Of a stretch of DNA of 64,000 nucleotides, positions 11,370 through 22,049 are shown in pieces. The stretch spans positions 35,022,050 through 35,086,049 of the forward strand of contig NC_079502.1 of NCBI RefSeq assembly GCF_030052815.1, given 5' to 3'. Made by a program: the position numbers and the translations under genes. The notes under the pieces are model-generated. The model was not told the origin of the DNA. It saw only the letters and a list, made by a program, of their open reading frames with translations, and did not search any database. Source of the stretch: Hevea brasiliensis (taxonomy: Eukaryota; Streptophyta; Magnoliopsida; Malpighiales; Euphorbiaceae). Each line of letters opens with the position of its first letter. Position 1 is the first letter of the stretch.

Positions 11370-13110
11370 TTTTATCAGAAAATTAACTGCAGAAAATAAC
11401 TAGATTAATTAGTAAATGTATCATGTAATTACCCAAAATGATTATGGTCTTTTAATCAAATTGGTCCTCCCACTAACTTAGCGAATCCTACACTTCCAAA
11501 GTAGAAAACGAAAATCCTAGTTGGATGGATTTCTAGTGGGTGATTGAATTCTTATAATTCTATTGATCATCCTCAGGTACATCCATTATTGGAATTACAA
11601 TAAACTATAAGTGAGCAACTCCTTGCCCACCACATCTCATGTGAGGTTCAATCCTTTACCTAGCCCCTAATGCACAATATCTCAGGTACATCCATTATTG
11701 ACTTATCTTGCATTAGTTAAGTTGATCCCATTGAGTCAGTAATTATGCAAATAATTTTAATGTCCTCAAGTACATCGAATATTGGCCACCAAACCATTTA
11801 CATATATACAACATCTCATGCTTAACAATTATTCTTAAGAAAATCTCTTAAATTAATTGCATCTTATGCAACTATTTAAAATTTCTTAAAATAATTGCCC
11901 CAATGGAGGGCCTATGTTATAATTACTTTAATTATAGCATTTCCAACTTAATCATTTGTTTGGAAGATTTTATGGTCATTCTAATTACTATTAAGGTCTC
12001 ACTTTGCACATTATCCAATTAGCATGCATATATCATATAATAGCATACATTCCCATACATCTCATGCATTCATGGATAAGCAATAAATATGGTATGATCA
12101 TGGACTTTCTAAGGGATTCAATTCTGAGCCACCAACAATTGAATCAGGGCATTCCTAGGTGCATTTCATTCATTCATTCATTTTACAAGAGTTGCTGAAG
12201 GAGTACATAATCAACACTTGATCTTGAATTCCTCCCACTGGTCCCACCAATGCTCTTGACCTCCTTGAACTTCTTGCAATCCAATATTACATGGTAATCC
12301 TTTGCATACCAAGGCGAATTTACAAGAACTTAAATAAATGAAATTACAACCCAAAAATTACAAACTTAATAATACATGCCCAAAATAAATTAAAATAAAT
12401 TAATTAATTTACAATCCCAAAGAAACATAAAAGAAATAAATCCAATCACATTGGTCTTTTATAGTCCATGATCATCCATCATGCATATCACTATTTAACA
12501 ATTAAATAAAATATATATACCTAAATTAAATTGAATATCTCATATTCAACTTAAAAATCCAGATTTGAATATGATTCAAATAAATTTAAAAATTCAGATT
12601 TGAATCACATTCAAACAACTTTAAAAATTCAGATTTGAATCACATTCAAACAATTTTTTTAAAAAAATCAGATTTGAATCACATTCAAACATTTTTTTAA
12701 AAAATCATATCTGAATTTTATTCAAACAATTTTAAAAAATCAGATTTAAATATGATTCAAACAGCTTTAAAAATCCAGATTTGAATCATATTCAAACAAC
12801 TTTTAAAATTCAGATTTGAATCACATTCAAATAATTTTTAAAATTCTGATTTGAATCATAAATTAATTGTGTGAGTAAAATTCTAATTAAACAATTTAAT
12901 TAGACATAGGATGAGCTTTTAGATCATACAACAATTGTAAATTAAAAAGCAAACCTTGCGCCACCTTGAAGAACCATTGTTGCCGCCACCAATGGTGGCT
13001 TCACCTTGTGTGCCGCCACGTATCCATTGCAAGCAGCAATGGATCAATTATCTCATGATCAAATCACACAATTAAATCATATAATCAACAATCTAAATGG
13101 CAAATATAGT
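11370..13110 (-). other. long untranslated leader of Co2
   Basis: About 1.74 kb lies between the primer-binding site and the gag ATG, with no supportable sense gene. It contains a 35-bp repeat array (12551-12867) and three dispersed copies of a GGATGTACCTGAG motif (11568-11592, 11680-11701, 11761-11785). An antisense open frame at 12004-12198 also occurs in Co4 but shows no domain. Confidence 0.8.
12551..12867 (-). repeat. leader tandem array, about 9 units of 35 bp (Co2)
   Basis: Units on the minus strand have the core TTTGAATGTGATTCAAA followed by TCTGAATTTTTAAA. Each core is a near-perfect palindrome (TTTGAAT...ATTCAAA). The counterpart in Co4 is at 32533-32840. Units differ by point changes and by the length of T or A runs. 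Confidence 0.85.
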
Positions 13111-13123
13111 GGCTCTGATACCA
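13111..13123 (-). other. primer-binding site (initiator tRNA-Met), Co2
   Basis: Minus-strand TGGTATCAGAGCC starts 2 bases after the 5' LTR. It is complementary to the 3' end of plant initiator tRNA-Met, the usual copia primer. It is not a tRNA gene. Confidence 0.88.
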
Positions 13124-13688
13124 ATTGAAGGAACGGAAGCGTGAAAAACACAAGTTTATACCATTGAATTCAAAAATTTTCACCTAGGGTCACATGCATA
13201 ATGCAAGATTTATTTTTATCTATTTGATTTCAATGATAAACAACATATTAAAACTCTTTTAATATGTTTTTGGATCTGTATTTTCCATTTAAGATTTTAA
13301 AATTAATCAGATTAATTTTAGAACCCTAGATTAAATCAAGAACGATTACACTAACCTCTTGATGCACTGCAGTGTGTCTGCGCCTTTGAGATTTGTCTTC
13401 AGGACACCAGATGTTGTCCCTCTAGTTTGTCCACACCAAGAACACCTATGGCAGCCCTTGAACAGCTTCTAAAGATTTTTCTATTAATTAGAAATTTAAG
13501 TTCTGCCTTTTAAGAGATTAGAGATGTAAACAGGACACTAGAAACAATTTCTAGTGTTCTTAATTCAAGAGATTGATGGTTAATCTCTTTGAATTGATGA
13601 GAGATGAAGAAGAAGAGATGAAGAGCCTCAAAATGGCAAGACAAAGGAGAGGAGTGGCTGCTGGTTGTTTTTCTTTTTCATAACAACA

Positions 13689-13696
13689 CTTATATA
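13689..13696 (-). promoter_or_regulatory. TATA box in Co2 5' LTR
   Basis: TATATAAG on the minus strand, within CTAGCTATATAAGTG, lies about 1.53 kb into the LTR. About 560 bp of LTR remain downstream as the likely R-U5. Confidence 0.5.
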
Positions 13697-13882
13697 GCTA
13701 GGTTAACACATTAAACCCTTGCCACATGTCACCCTTTGATTAGATCTAGGTTTAAGTGACCCAATCACATTGTGCCAAGTTTCAAACCTATATTTAATCT
13801 TGATTTTAATCATCTTACATGATTAAAAAAAAAATATTTGGCAAGCTTATGTGTAATCCCATGTGTCACCATCTCATGGTGC

Positions 13883-13888
13883 CACGTG
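13883..13888 (-). promoter_or_regulatory. G-box in Co2 5' LTR
   Basis: CACGTG lies at the same LTR place as in Co1 and Co4. The flank differs by one base (AACACGTGGC). Confidence 0.4.
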
Positions 13889-15229
13889 TTACACTGTGAA
13901 ATGACCAAAATGCCCATGTGTCTTAATTTTGAGTTCTTAATCCAAAATAATTATTTTTCTTCTTCTAATTAATTTATATCAAATATAAATTAATTAATTA
14001 ATCTCTATTAATTAATTTCTCATTAATTAAATTCATATTTAAACACTTTAAATATAAATTTAATTTATACTATACATCCAATAATCTAGATTTGGTTTTA
14101 AGTCATGCTATGGACTTTGCAATTTAATTGCAAACCAAACCTATTTAATTAATCAATTAAACTCTTTAATTAATTAATTAAATCATATTTAAATAGGTGA
14201 TAACTTGTGTATGTGTACTAGGCTCATCACTAATTGGCAATGAGACATGATATCAACTTTTAATATCATTAGAACTCTTTCTTACCATAAATGATTTCTC
14301 TAAATCATTTTATGAACCTCATAAACCATGGTTAACACCTAGCATAGCATGCCATGGCCACCCAACTAGTAATAAGGTTTACCTTAAATGAACCTATAAT
14401 CATATGTTACCATGCACTAGAATCTCTCTGTTACAAAATCCCAACTCAAGCTGGAGTCATGGTTTATGTCAAACTCCATTTACTATGAATATTATGTTCT
14501 CTTTTAATTCCAGCTCTTGATTAAAAGATTTTCTCATCAGAAACTCTTTTCTGAATAAATTTATCTGTCCTGGCCAGAAACTTGAAACATCAAGAATAAC
14601 TAAATGAACATAGGATTTTATCTCTATTTACTTAGAGGAACAGATTCCATCTTGAACAACACCTAACTCCATATATAACTAGTAGGAGCCAACACATGCC
14701 CATATACCCATACATAGTACAAGTATGAAAGCAGTATCAAACTCAAACTACCTATATACAAGATAAATGTGCTTTCTCAGGTCTAAAGATTATATGCACT
14801 GATATGATTTATGACAAAACATTGACAAGAGTAAACTCCATGTGCTTGTCATAAGTGTCACTGGTTCGGCCTACTTATCATTTATAAGTGCCTATCATGT
14901 TTGTCTTATGGAATGAGACTCACCATTCCATCTTATTTATATCTCATATAAATAACTTGGTAACAAACATGAATACAATCTTTCTGGATAAATCATGTCC
15001 TTATTATGAAGTATCCTCGATTGTGAACCTATTTATGATACTTTGTGCTAGAAATATTGTCACTCATATTCTTAACAACTTAAGAATAATATTTCTAACA
15101 AAATATCAATGGACCTTTTCTATTACACATAAATATATTATGTAAACGAAAAAGTGAAAATGCCTTTTATTAATAAAAATATGTACAAGATACATACTAA
15201 ATGATATGCTCTAGGGCATACTACTAACA

Positions 15230-17166
15230 AATTTTGCCTAGAAGGTGACTTGAAAAATGACCACATCCGGATTAGTACTTTGAAAGCCTGAAAATTGACC
15301 ATTTGGGCAGCAGTTAGTGTTTTGGCCATTACTTACTCAAAACAGGTCCAATTGACCTGAAATTTTTACCATGAAGACATATATCTACAATTCTTATGAA
15401 GACACCAAAGCCCAGAAATGGCCAGAACCAAGCCAAATAGCTTGCACAAGTTCAGGTCTAAAAACTGGCCGAAGCAAAAGTGACCTAAAAATGACCTAAA
15501 GTTACCATTTTGGTACATTCTGTCCAGCAGTGGTAGATTGACTATAACTTGGTCTACATAACTCAGAATGACCTGAAATTTTGCCCCACGTGCAATAAGA
15601 CATAAACCTACAAATTTGTAGTTTTGACCAAAACCCAAAAATTGAGGGAACTAGGTCATTCGGTTAGGTCAAATTAGTATACTGAAATCCGGCAAATTGC
15701 AATAAAATGCAATATACTTGGAAATGAATTTGGTAACATGTACCAATACTAAAAGGCTATGAAATGTGACATATTGGCAACATTAAAACTTATTCCCCTA
15801 GAGTGCGTTAAAGGTCGACATTTTAGGTTGACTAAGGAAAATAATAGAATTCAATAAATTAATTATTGAACCTTATTGTTAGAAACAGTTTAAATGAGTA
15901 TTGAAACACTTCAAATTGTGTGTTTCAGTTAGCAAAGACTCAGGGAAGGGGAAGGAAACATTGAGTCAGGGCCAAGAGACATTTATCAGAGGTTTGTGCA
16001 CAACAGTTATTTCTTTTGAATTTTCAATTGAAATGAATTAGGACAATTTGTCTGTTATTGTTTAAATTGTGAAAATTGGTTTGAATGATATTTGATGGAT
16101 ACTTATTGATTGAAAAACATTGTAAATGGTTTGAAATCACAGCTATCATGTATATTGATTGAATTCCTCGCTAGCTTGTCTAGTGGGATGAATTGACTTT
16201 GAATTCCCTCTCTGGCTTAAGTGTTGAGGTGTGTGCCTGTTGAGGACGAATGGAATTAGTACTCATATTATTGCTAGCTAATTATGTTATTCCTCATTAG
16301 CCATCGACTCTTGGGATGAATTAGACTTTGGAAAATGATTAAGCTGTGTGTGTGATTTATTGATAATTATTGTGATATTGTGAAATAGAGTTCAAATTCT
16401 TTATGACATTCACTGTCTTTGAATTTAACTATGGTTTTAAGTATCTACTATTTATATGACTTATGACTTATGATTTTAAGTTGCATTTTGTTAATGTTGT
16501 GCACCACTGAGACATTAGCTCAGCGATAGCTTTTCATTGCTGTCGCAGGTAGACAGACTGACAGGGCAGCAGACTAGGCTGCTAATACTACACTGAGAGA
16601 TCATCGGGTATATTGAGTATACCATATTTTGCATTTTGTATTGTAATGTATGTTCACTGTATGTATATATCATTCTTGGTTTTGAGTAGTTGTAAATTAA
16701 AATTGTACATTGAAGTTGTAAAATAAATTGTAAATTATTTTGGCTTGTAAAATTTGTGATATGTTTCTTTTATCTTAGCTTTTTAAAACACTAGAAAATT
16801 ATTGCGGATGTGAGTTGACAATTATTGAGAAACTTATTGTGTTGATTAAATATTGGAGTGTGGGGGTTGAACAAAATATTTGAAGTGTTTTTACAGGTTT
16901 TTGAAGAACTGTTTTATTCAAAATACAGAGGGCACTCTGCCAAAATTTTTGCAAAAATTGCTATTTATTCAAATGTGTTAGCTGTTTCAGTTCAGCTCAA
17001 AAAAAATTTTAATGCTTGTAAATAGTGCTCACCACTATAAAAAGAAGTAAGAAAAGTTTTAAAATCCCTTATAATATATTTAATGGGTTATCAGGAGACG
17101 AAGTTGGTAATTCATTAGGTATACTACGGGATCATGTTATATCTTACGGAGGGGTAGGGTGTGACA
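15230..17166 (+). repeat. 5' LTR of Gy2, partial
   Basis: This matches 23650-25596 of the 3' LTR with scattered substitutions, mostly transitions. It ends TAGGGTGTGACA at 17166. A conserved island GCACCACTGAG starts at 16501, and a pyrimidine-rich stretch ends CAG at 16546-16548. Confidence 0.9.
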
Positions 17167-17174
17167 TGTTTTAG

Positions 17175-17186
17175 TGGTATTAGAGC
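17175..17186 (+). other. primer-binding site of Gy2
   Basis: TGGTATTAGAGC begins 8 bases after the LTR end. It matches initiator tRNA-Met (TGGTATCAGAGC) with one C-to-T change, the same change seen in many Gy2 codons. Confidence 0.75.
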
Positions 17187-18540
17187 TAGTTTTTAATTTT
17201 TGTTTTCACCTGTAATTTGAATATTCTTTCTTTATAGTACAACTGCTCAATGTCATTGTTTGATACATACAGTACATTACATTATACATATGCACTAATG
17301 GGAGGAAATCTCCTTGTGTTATTTGTTCAGCAGGTTTAAGATCCTCGCATTAACTATGGAAGAGGGTGATCATTTAGTCGATCAATCTATAGAGGCTGAG
17401 GTACAAGGGGATGCCCCAGACCTACATAATGTCATTGGATCAGCCGCACCAACCCCCTCAGTACCGTAGTTTCCTGCTCAGTTTGCTCAGCAGATGGCTG
17501 CAATGTTCCAACAGATGGCTAGTAATGTGCCTACTCAAGTCCCACTATAGACACCAGTGGTACAACCACAGTCTTCTGCTAGGCAGTATGACAAATTGAT
17601 TAAATATGGGGCTACTGAGTTCAAAGGGACAGTAGATCCTCTAGAGGCAGAACAATGGTTAGAGAGAGTGGATAGGGTGTTCAAGAAGCTATAATGTACA
17701 GAGGAGCTCAGGTTTGAATATTCAGTATCTCTGCTATAGGGGGATGCATATGACTGGTGGAAAACCATTCCCCATAGTCTGGTAGAACCTTCAGTGCTAA
17801 CATGGAATGATTTTCTATGGGAATTCAGACAAAAATATGTCCCTGATGCTTATGTGGACCAGAAGCTGCAAGAGTTTCTAAGTCTGAAGTAGGGGAGTAG
17901 ATTAGTGGCTGAATATGAAAGGGAATTTTCCCGCCTGAGCCATTATACAGTAAGTCTACTTTCCACTAGCAGGGAGAGATGTAAAAGGTTTGAAACCGGC
18001 TTGAAGCCCAGTATCAGATTACAAGTGGTCGGATTCAAACATAACAACTTCTCTGAGCTTATTTCTCAAGCACTGGAATTAGAAAGAATTGAATCTGAAG
18101 TAGCCCCAGAGAAAAAGAAATAAGAGGAGATAGAAAAAGAGAAAGAGAGAAAGTTAGTAGAACAGAGTTCCAGTGGTCCTATTAGAAAGAGGAAGAACCA
18201 TGGGGGACATAGCAAGGGTGGTAAGAAGTCTGGTAGGGGAAGATATTCAGGACAGAAACCTCCTCTATCTGGTCAGCAGAGTACTAGAAGTTCCTACCCT
18301 CCCCACCAATGTGAAACTTATGGAAGAAATCATGGTGGGGTGTGTTACAAGGCCATAGGAGCCTATTATAATTGTGGAGGCACAGGACACTTTGCCAAAG
18401 ACTGCACCAGTACTCATAGAGTTAGACCACCTTTTACTACTGCAGAAGGGTCAATTCAGAGCCCTATCACCAGAGGTTCACAACCACCTAGCTGAGGTAG
18501 AGGCAGGGGTAAAGGTAACCCAGCAGGCAGTCAAGGCACT

Positions 18541-19086
18541 ATGAATCAATCAGAGCAAGGCAGTGCTCTAGTTAGAGTTTATGCAATGAGACAGAGAGAA
18601 AAGGCCGAGACATCTGATATTGTGGCTAGTACCTTCTCAACTTTTAATCAATATGCGTTTGTGTTATTTGATCCAGGTTCTACCCATTCTTATGTGAGTG
18701 CTAGCATCATTGATTGCATTGCTGTTCCATGTATAAAAATAGACTTTGAGGTGCTAGTAACAAGTTTGCTAGGACATGAGGTCAGGGTCAATAGAATGTA
18801 TAGGGATTGTCCTTTGGTGATCCAAGGACATACTTTTCTGTCTGATCTCATTGAAATGCCCTTTAGAGATTATGATATCATCTTGGGCATGGATTGGTTA
18901 GCCAGGCATCAGGCCATGATTGATTGTAGACTGAAGACAGTCACTTTTGGTCTCCCTCAGTACAGTGATGTGGTAATACATGGGGAGAGGCAGCTATTGT
19001 CATCAAACATCATTTCGACTGCACTAGCCAGAAAAATGATCAGAAAGGGGCGTGAAGCATACTTGGCACATGTGGCAGACAACTAA
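18541..19086 (+). pseudogene. gypsy aspartic protease domain (Gy2)
   Basis: This 181-codon open piece of the polyprotein is bounded by TGA 18493 upstream and TAA 19084. The retropepsin-like site reads VLFDPGSTHSYVS, near residues 40-52. The second conserved block is DYDIILGMDWLARHQAMIDC, typical of plant gypsy proteases. The catalytic Asp is kept, with Pro-Gly-Ser where DSGA or DPGA is common. The ATG at 18541 lies inside the polyprotein and is not a real start. Confidence 0.85.
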
Positions 19087-20046
19087 GTGGGGATTCTAGC
19101 ATTGATGGACAACCCTATAGTATATGACTTTCCAGATGTGTTTCCTGATGAATTGCCAAGATTACCTCCAGAAAGAGAGGTGCAGTTTGAAATTAATGTT
19201 GTGCTTGGTGTGGATCCAATCTCCATAACACCATACAGAATGGCACCAGCAGAGTTGAAGGAGTTGAAGGTATAGTTGCAAGAACTACTTGAAAAGGGCT
19301 TAATCCACCCTTGTGTGTCACCTTGGGGAGCACCAGTATTGTTTGTTAAGAAGAAGGATGGCACTCTCCGCTTATGTATTGACTACCGGCAGTTGAATAA
19401 GGTGACAATAAAGAACAGATATCCATTGCCTCGCATTGGTGATCTGTTTGATCAGTTGAAGGGTGTAGCTATATTCTCTAAAATTGATTTACGATATGGT
19501 TATTATCAGTTGAAGGTGCAAGAGCAGAGTATTCAAAAAACTACTTTCAGAACTCGATATGGCCACTATGAGTTTCTGGTAATGCCATTCTTGTTAACAA
19601 ATGCTCCAGTTGCTTCTATGGATCTGATGAACACTATTTTTAGACCATATCTCGACCAATTTGTGGTGGTGTTTATTGATAATATTTTGATATATTAGAG
19701 GAATGCAGAGGAATATGACAGACATCTGTGGATTGTACTGCAGACTTTAAGGGAGAAACAGCTATACGCCAAATTATTGAAATGTGAATTTTGGCTGAAA
19801 GAAATCTCCTTTTTGGGACATATTGTGTCAGCTGAAGAGATCAAGGTAGATTCCAGCAATGTAGAAGCTATCTTTAATTGGAAGCCACCCAGGAATATCA
19901 TAGAAATTCACAGTTTTCTGGGTTTAGTTGGATATTACCGCTGATTTGTGAAAGGATTTTCTATGTTAGCCTCTCCACTAACCAAGCTGCTTCGGAAAGA
20001 TGTAAAATTTCAGTGGACTGATAAATGCCAGTAGATTTTTGATGAG
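19087..20046 (+). pseudogene. gypsy reverse transcriptase domain (Gy2)
   Basis: RT landmarks run in order: PISITPYRMAPAELKELK, the [22 protein letters not shown] block, [41 protein letters not shown], then the catalytic motif reading FIDNIL. Plant gypsy RT normally has FIDDIL, so the second catalytic Asp is Asn (a G-to-A change). Stops at 19273, 19696, 19942 and 20032 break the domain. The connection block ([19 protein letters not shown]) is still recognisable between them. Confidence 0.88.
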
Positions 20047-20700
20047 TTGAATAGGTGTCTGACTGAAGCTCCAGTCCTTACTTTACCTACTCCGGGTAAA
20101 GAATACACAGTTTATAGTGATACTTCTCACAATGGGTTAGGCTGTGTACTGATGCAAGATCGGAATATCATTGCTTATGCATCACGCCAGCTAAAAACGC
20201 ATGAGAGGAACTACCCAACACATGATTTGGAGCTAGCAGCTATTGTTTTTGCTCTGAAGATCTGCAGACACTATTTGTATGGGGAGAAATGCTACATTTA
20301 CACAGATCACAAGAGCTTGAAGTGTTTGGGAATCCAGAAGGAATTGAATTTGAGGCAGAGGAGATGGTTAGAACTGATTATAGACTATGATTGCTTAATA
20401 GACTATCAGCCAGGGAAAGTAAATGTGGTGGCTGACGCCTTAAGTCGCAAGACTATGGCAAGTCTCAAAGTTTCTCCTTTGTTCATGGTACATGAGTTAA
20501 AAACACAGCATGCCAGTTTAGAAATTAATGATGAGGGACAAACAGTAGTTGCATAGCATGTACAGCTAGTGTTGATTGATCAGATTAGAATGGATGCTCA
20601 GAATGATGATAAATATCAGAAGCTACTGAAAGAAGTCTAGCAGGGCAAGAAACCCGAATTCTCTGTGAGAGATGATGGTTTACTACTACATTAGGGCAGA
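20047..20700 (+). pseudogene. gypsy RNase H domain (Gy2)
   Basis: The open piece 20047-20556 shows [36 protein letters not shown] and IYTDHKSLK, then [16 protein letters not shown]. These are the RNase H core of gypsy elements; the usual YSDAS reads YSDTS. Three further stops (20554, 20638, 20692) precede the integrase region. Confidence 0.87.
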
Positions 20701-22002
20701 ATGTGCGTTCCTAATGATGTGGAATTGAGACGGATCATTATGAAGGAAGCACATGAGTCTCCTTTTGCTATGCACCCTGGTGGAATTAAAATATACAGAG
20801 GGCTGAAAGAGCATTACTGGTGGATGGGTATGAAGAGGGATAGAGCTGAATTTTTTTCCAAATGCCTAACTTGTCAGCAAGTCAAGGCAGAACATCAAGT
20901 TCCAGCTAGTTTGTTACATCCATTGCCAGTACGAGACTGGAAATGGGAACGGATAACTATGGATTTTGTTACGGGACTTCCGAGGACACAGAATATTCAT
21001 GATGCAGTATGGGTTATAGTTGACAGATTGACCAAGTCTACTCACTTTTTGCCAGTTCGGATGGACTATAGCCTGGAAAGATTGGCCAGATTGTACATAT
21101 ATGAAATTGTAAAATTGCATGGAGTGCCAGTATCAATTGTATCTGACAGAGATCCTAGGTTCACTTCTAGATTCTGGGGTAGTCTTCAAAGAGCCCTGGG
21201 AACTAGATTGAACTTCAGCACAGCATTCCACCCACAGACATATGGCCAGTCTGAAAGGGTAATTCAGATATTAGAGGATATACTACGAGCTTGTGTGATT
21301 ATGTTTGAAGGTAGTTGGGATACACACTTGCCTTTGATTGAGTTTGCTTATAACAATAGCTACCAATCAAGCATTGGGATGCCTCCATATGAAGCTTTGT
21401 ATAGCAGGAAGTGCAGAACTCCCCTATGTTGGGATGAAGTAGGTGAAAGAAAGATGATTAGGCCTGAAATTGTTCAGCAGACAGAGGAAAAGATCAGATT
21501 GATCAGAGATCGACTTAGGGCTGCATCAGACAGTCAGAAGTCCTATGTTGATCTGAAGAGAATAGATATTGAATATGCAGTGGGTGATAAGGTATTCCTC
21601 AAAGTTTCTCCTTGGAAGAGGATTATGAGATTTGGCAGAAAGGGGAAACTGAGTCCTCATTTCATCGGACCATATGAGGTTCTGAAAAGAGTGGTTCCTT
21701 TGGCATATCGGTTGGCATTACCTTCAGAGCTAAAAAGGATACACAGTGTCTTTCATGTGTCCATGTTAAGGAGGTACAGATCTGACTCATCTCATATACT
21801 ATCAGTTGAAGAGATTGAGGTAAATTCAGACCTCTCATATGAGGAAGAACCCATAGAAATTTGGGCATATGAGATGAAGCAGCTGAGGAATAAACAGATA
21901 CACCTAGTTAAAGTGCTATAAAACCATCTTTTAGGCCAGGAAGCTACTTGGGAACGTGAAGAGGATATGAGGAGACAGCACCCACAGCTGTTTAGAGACT
22001 GA
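20701..22002 (+). pseudogene. gypsy integrase and chromodomain-like tail (Gy2)
   Basis: A 406-codon open piece (20701-21921) is the longest intact segment of Gy2. It holds the H2C2 zinc region (HESPFAMHPGG...C..C), and the integrase core with TMDFVTGLPRT (Asp), [13 protein letters not shown] (Asp) and the region FHPQTYGQSERVIQ (Glu). The usual TDGQSE reads TYGQSE. The GPY/F-like module (SPHFIGPYEVLKRV, YRLALP, FHVSMLRRY) follows. TAA 21919 cuts the tail at VKVL, and the frame resumes with EATWEREEDMRRQHPQLF to TGA 22000. The tail suggests chromatin-directed integration. Confidence 0.9.
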
Positions 22003-22036
22003 TGCCAGGTAAAATTTCGAGACAAAATTTATTTTA

Positions 22037-22049
22037 AGGAGGGGAGAAT
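22037..22049 (+). other. polypurine tract of Gy2
   Basis: AAGGAGGGGAGAAT precedes the 3' LTR start at 22050. A related tract borders the Gy3 LTR. Confidence 0.8.

Larger units (their letters stand above)
6011..15229 (-). mobile_element. Co2: Ty1/copia, nearly complete, antisense
   Basis: Read on the minus strand: 5' LTR (15229-13126), primer-binding site, long leader, gag, pol, polypurine tract and part of the 3' LTR (7361-6011). The remaining 750 bp or so of the 3' LTR should lie left of the Co1 insertion, outside the window. The right end abuts the interior of a family B gypsy LTR, so Co2 is inserted in the Gy2 5' LTR. The predicted target duplication is AATTT (15230-15234). It is the best reference copy of the family here because protease, integrase, reverse transcriptase and RNase H are all present. 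Confidence 0.92.
13126..15229 (-). repeat. 5' LTR of Co2 (2104 bp)
   Basis: Complete antisense LTR, from TGTTAGTAGTATGCC at 15229 down to CCTTCA at 13126. It carries CACGTG at 13883-13888 and a TATATAAG box at 13689-13696 (minus strand). An 85-codon antisense open frame is at 14888-15145. Confidence 0.93.
17356..22002 (+). pseudogene. gypsy gag-pol, one 4647-nt frame with 16 nonsense codons (Gy2)
   Basis: From ATG 17356 to TGA 22000-22002 the complete gag-pol stays in one reading frame with no net frameshift. Premature stops are TAG at 17467, 17548, 17737, 17890, 19273, 19696, 20032, 20554, 20638 and 20692; TAA at 17692, 18121, 19084 and 21919; and TGA at 18493 and 19942. Most sit where Gln, Arg or Trp is expected (CAG, CAA, CGA, TGG), so they fit C-to-T or G-to-A transitions. 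Gag spans about 17356-18540 and includes the block DAYDWW and a zinc knuckle reading YNCGGTGHFAKDC, whose first Cys is replaced by Tyr. Protease, RT, RNase H, integrase and tail follow in gypsy order. It cannot make a full protein. Confidence 0.93.

Noticed and set aside
12551..12867. CRISPR-like appearance of regular 35-bp repeats
   Set aside because: Units are contiguous and degenerate, without unique spacers, and sit in a plant retrotransposon leader.
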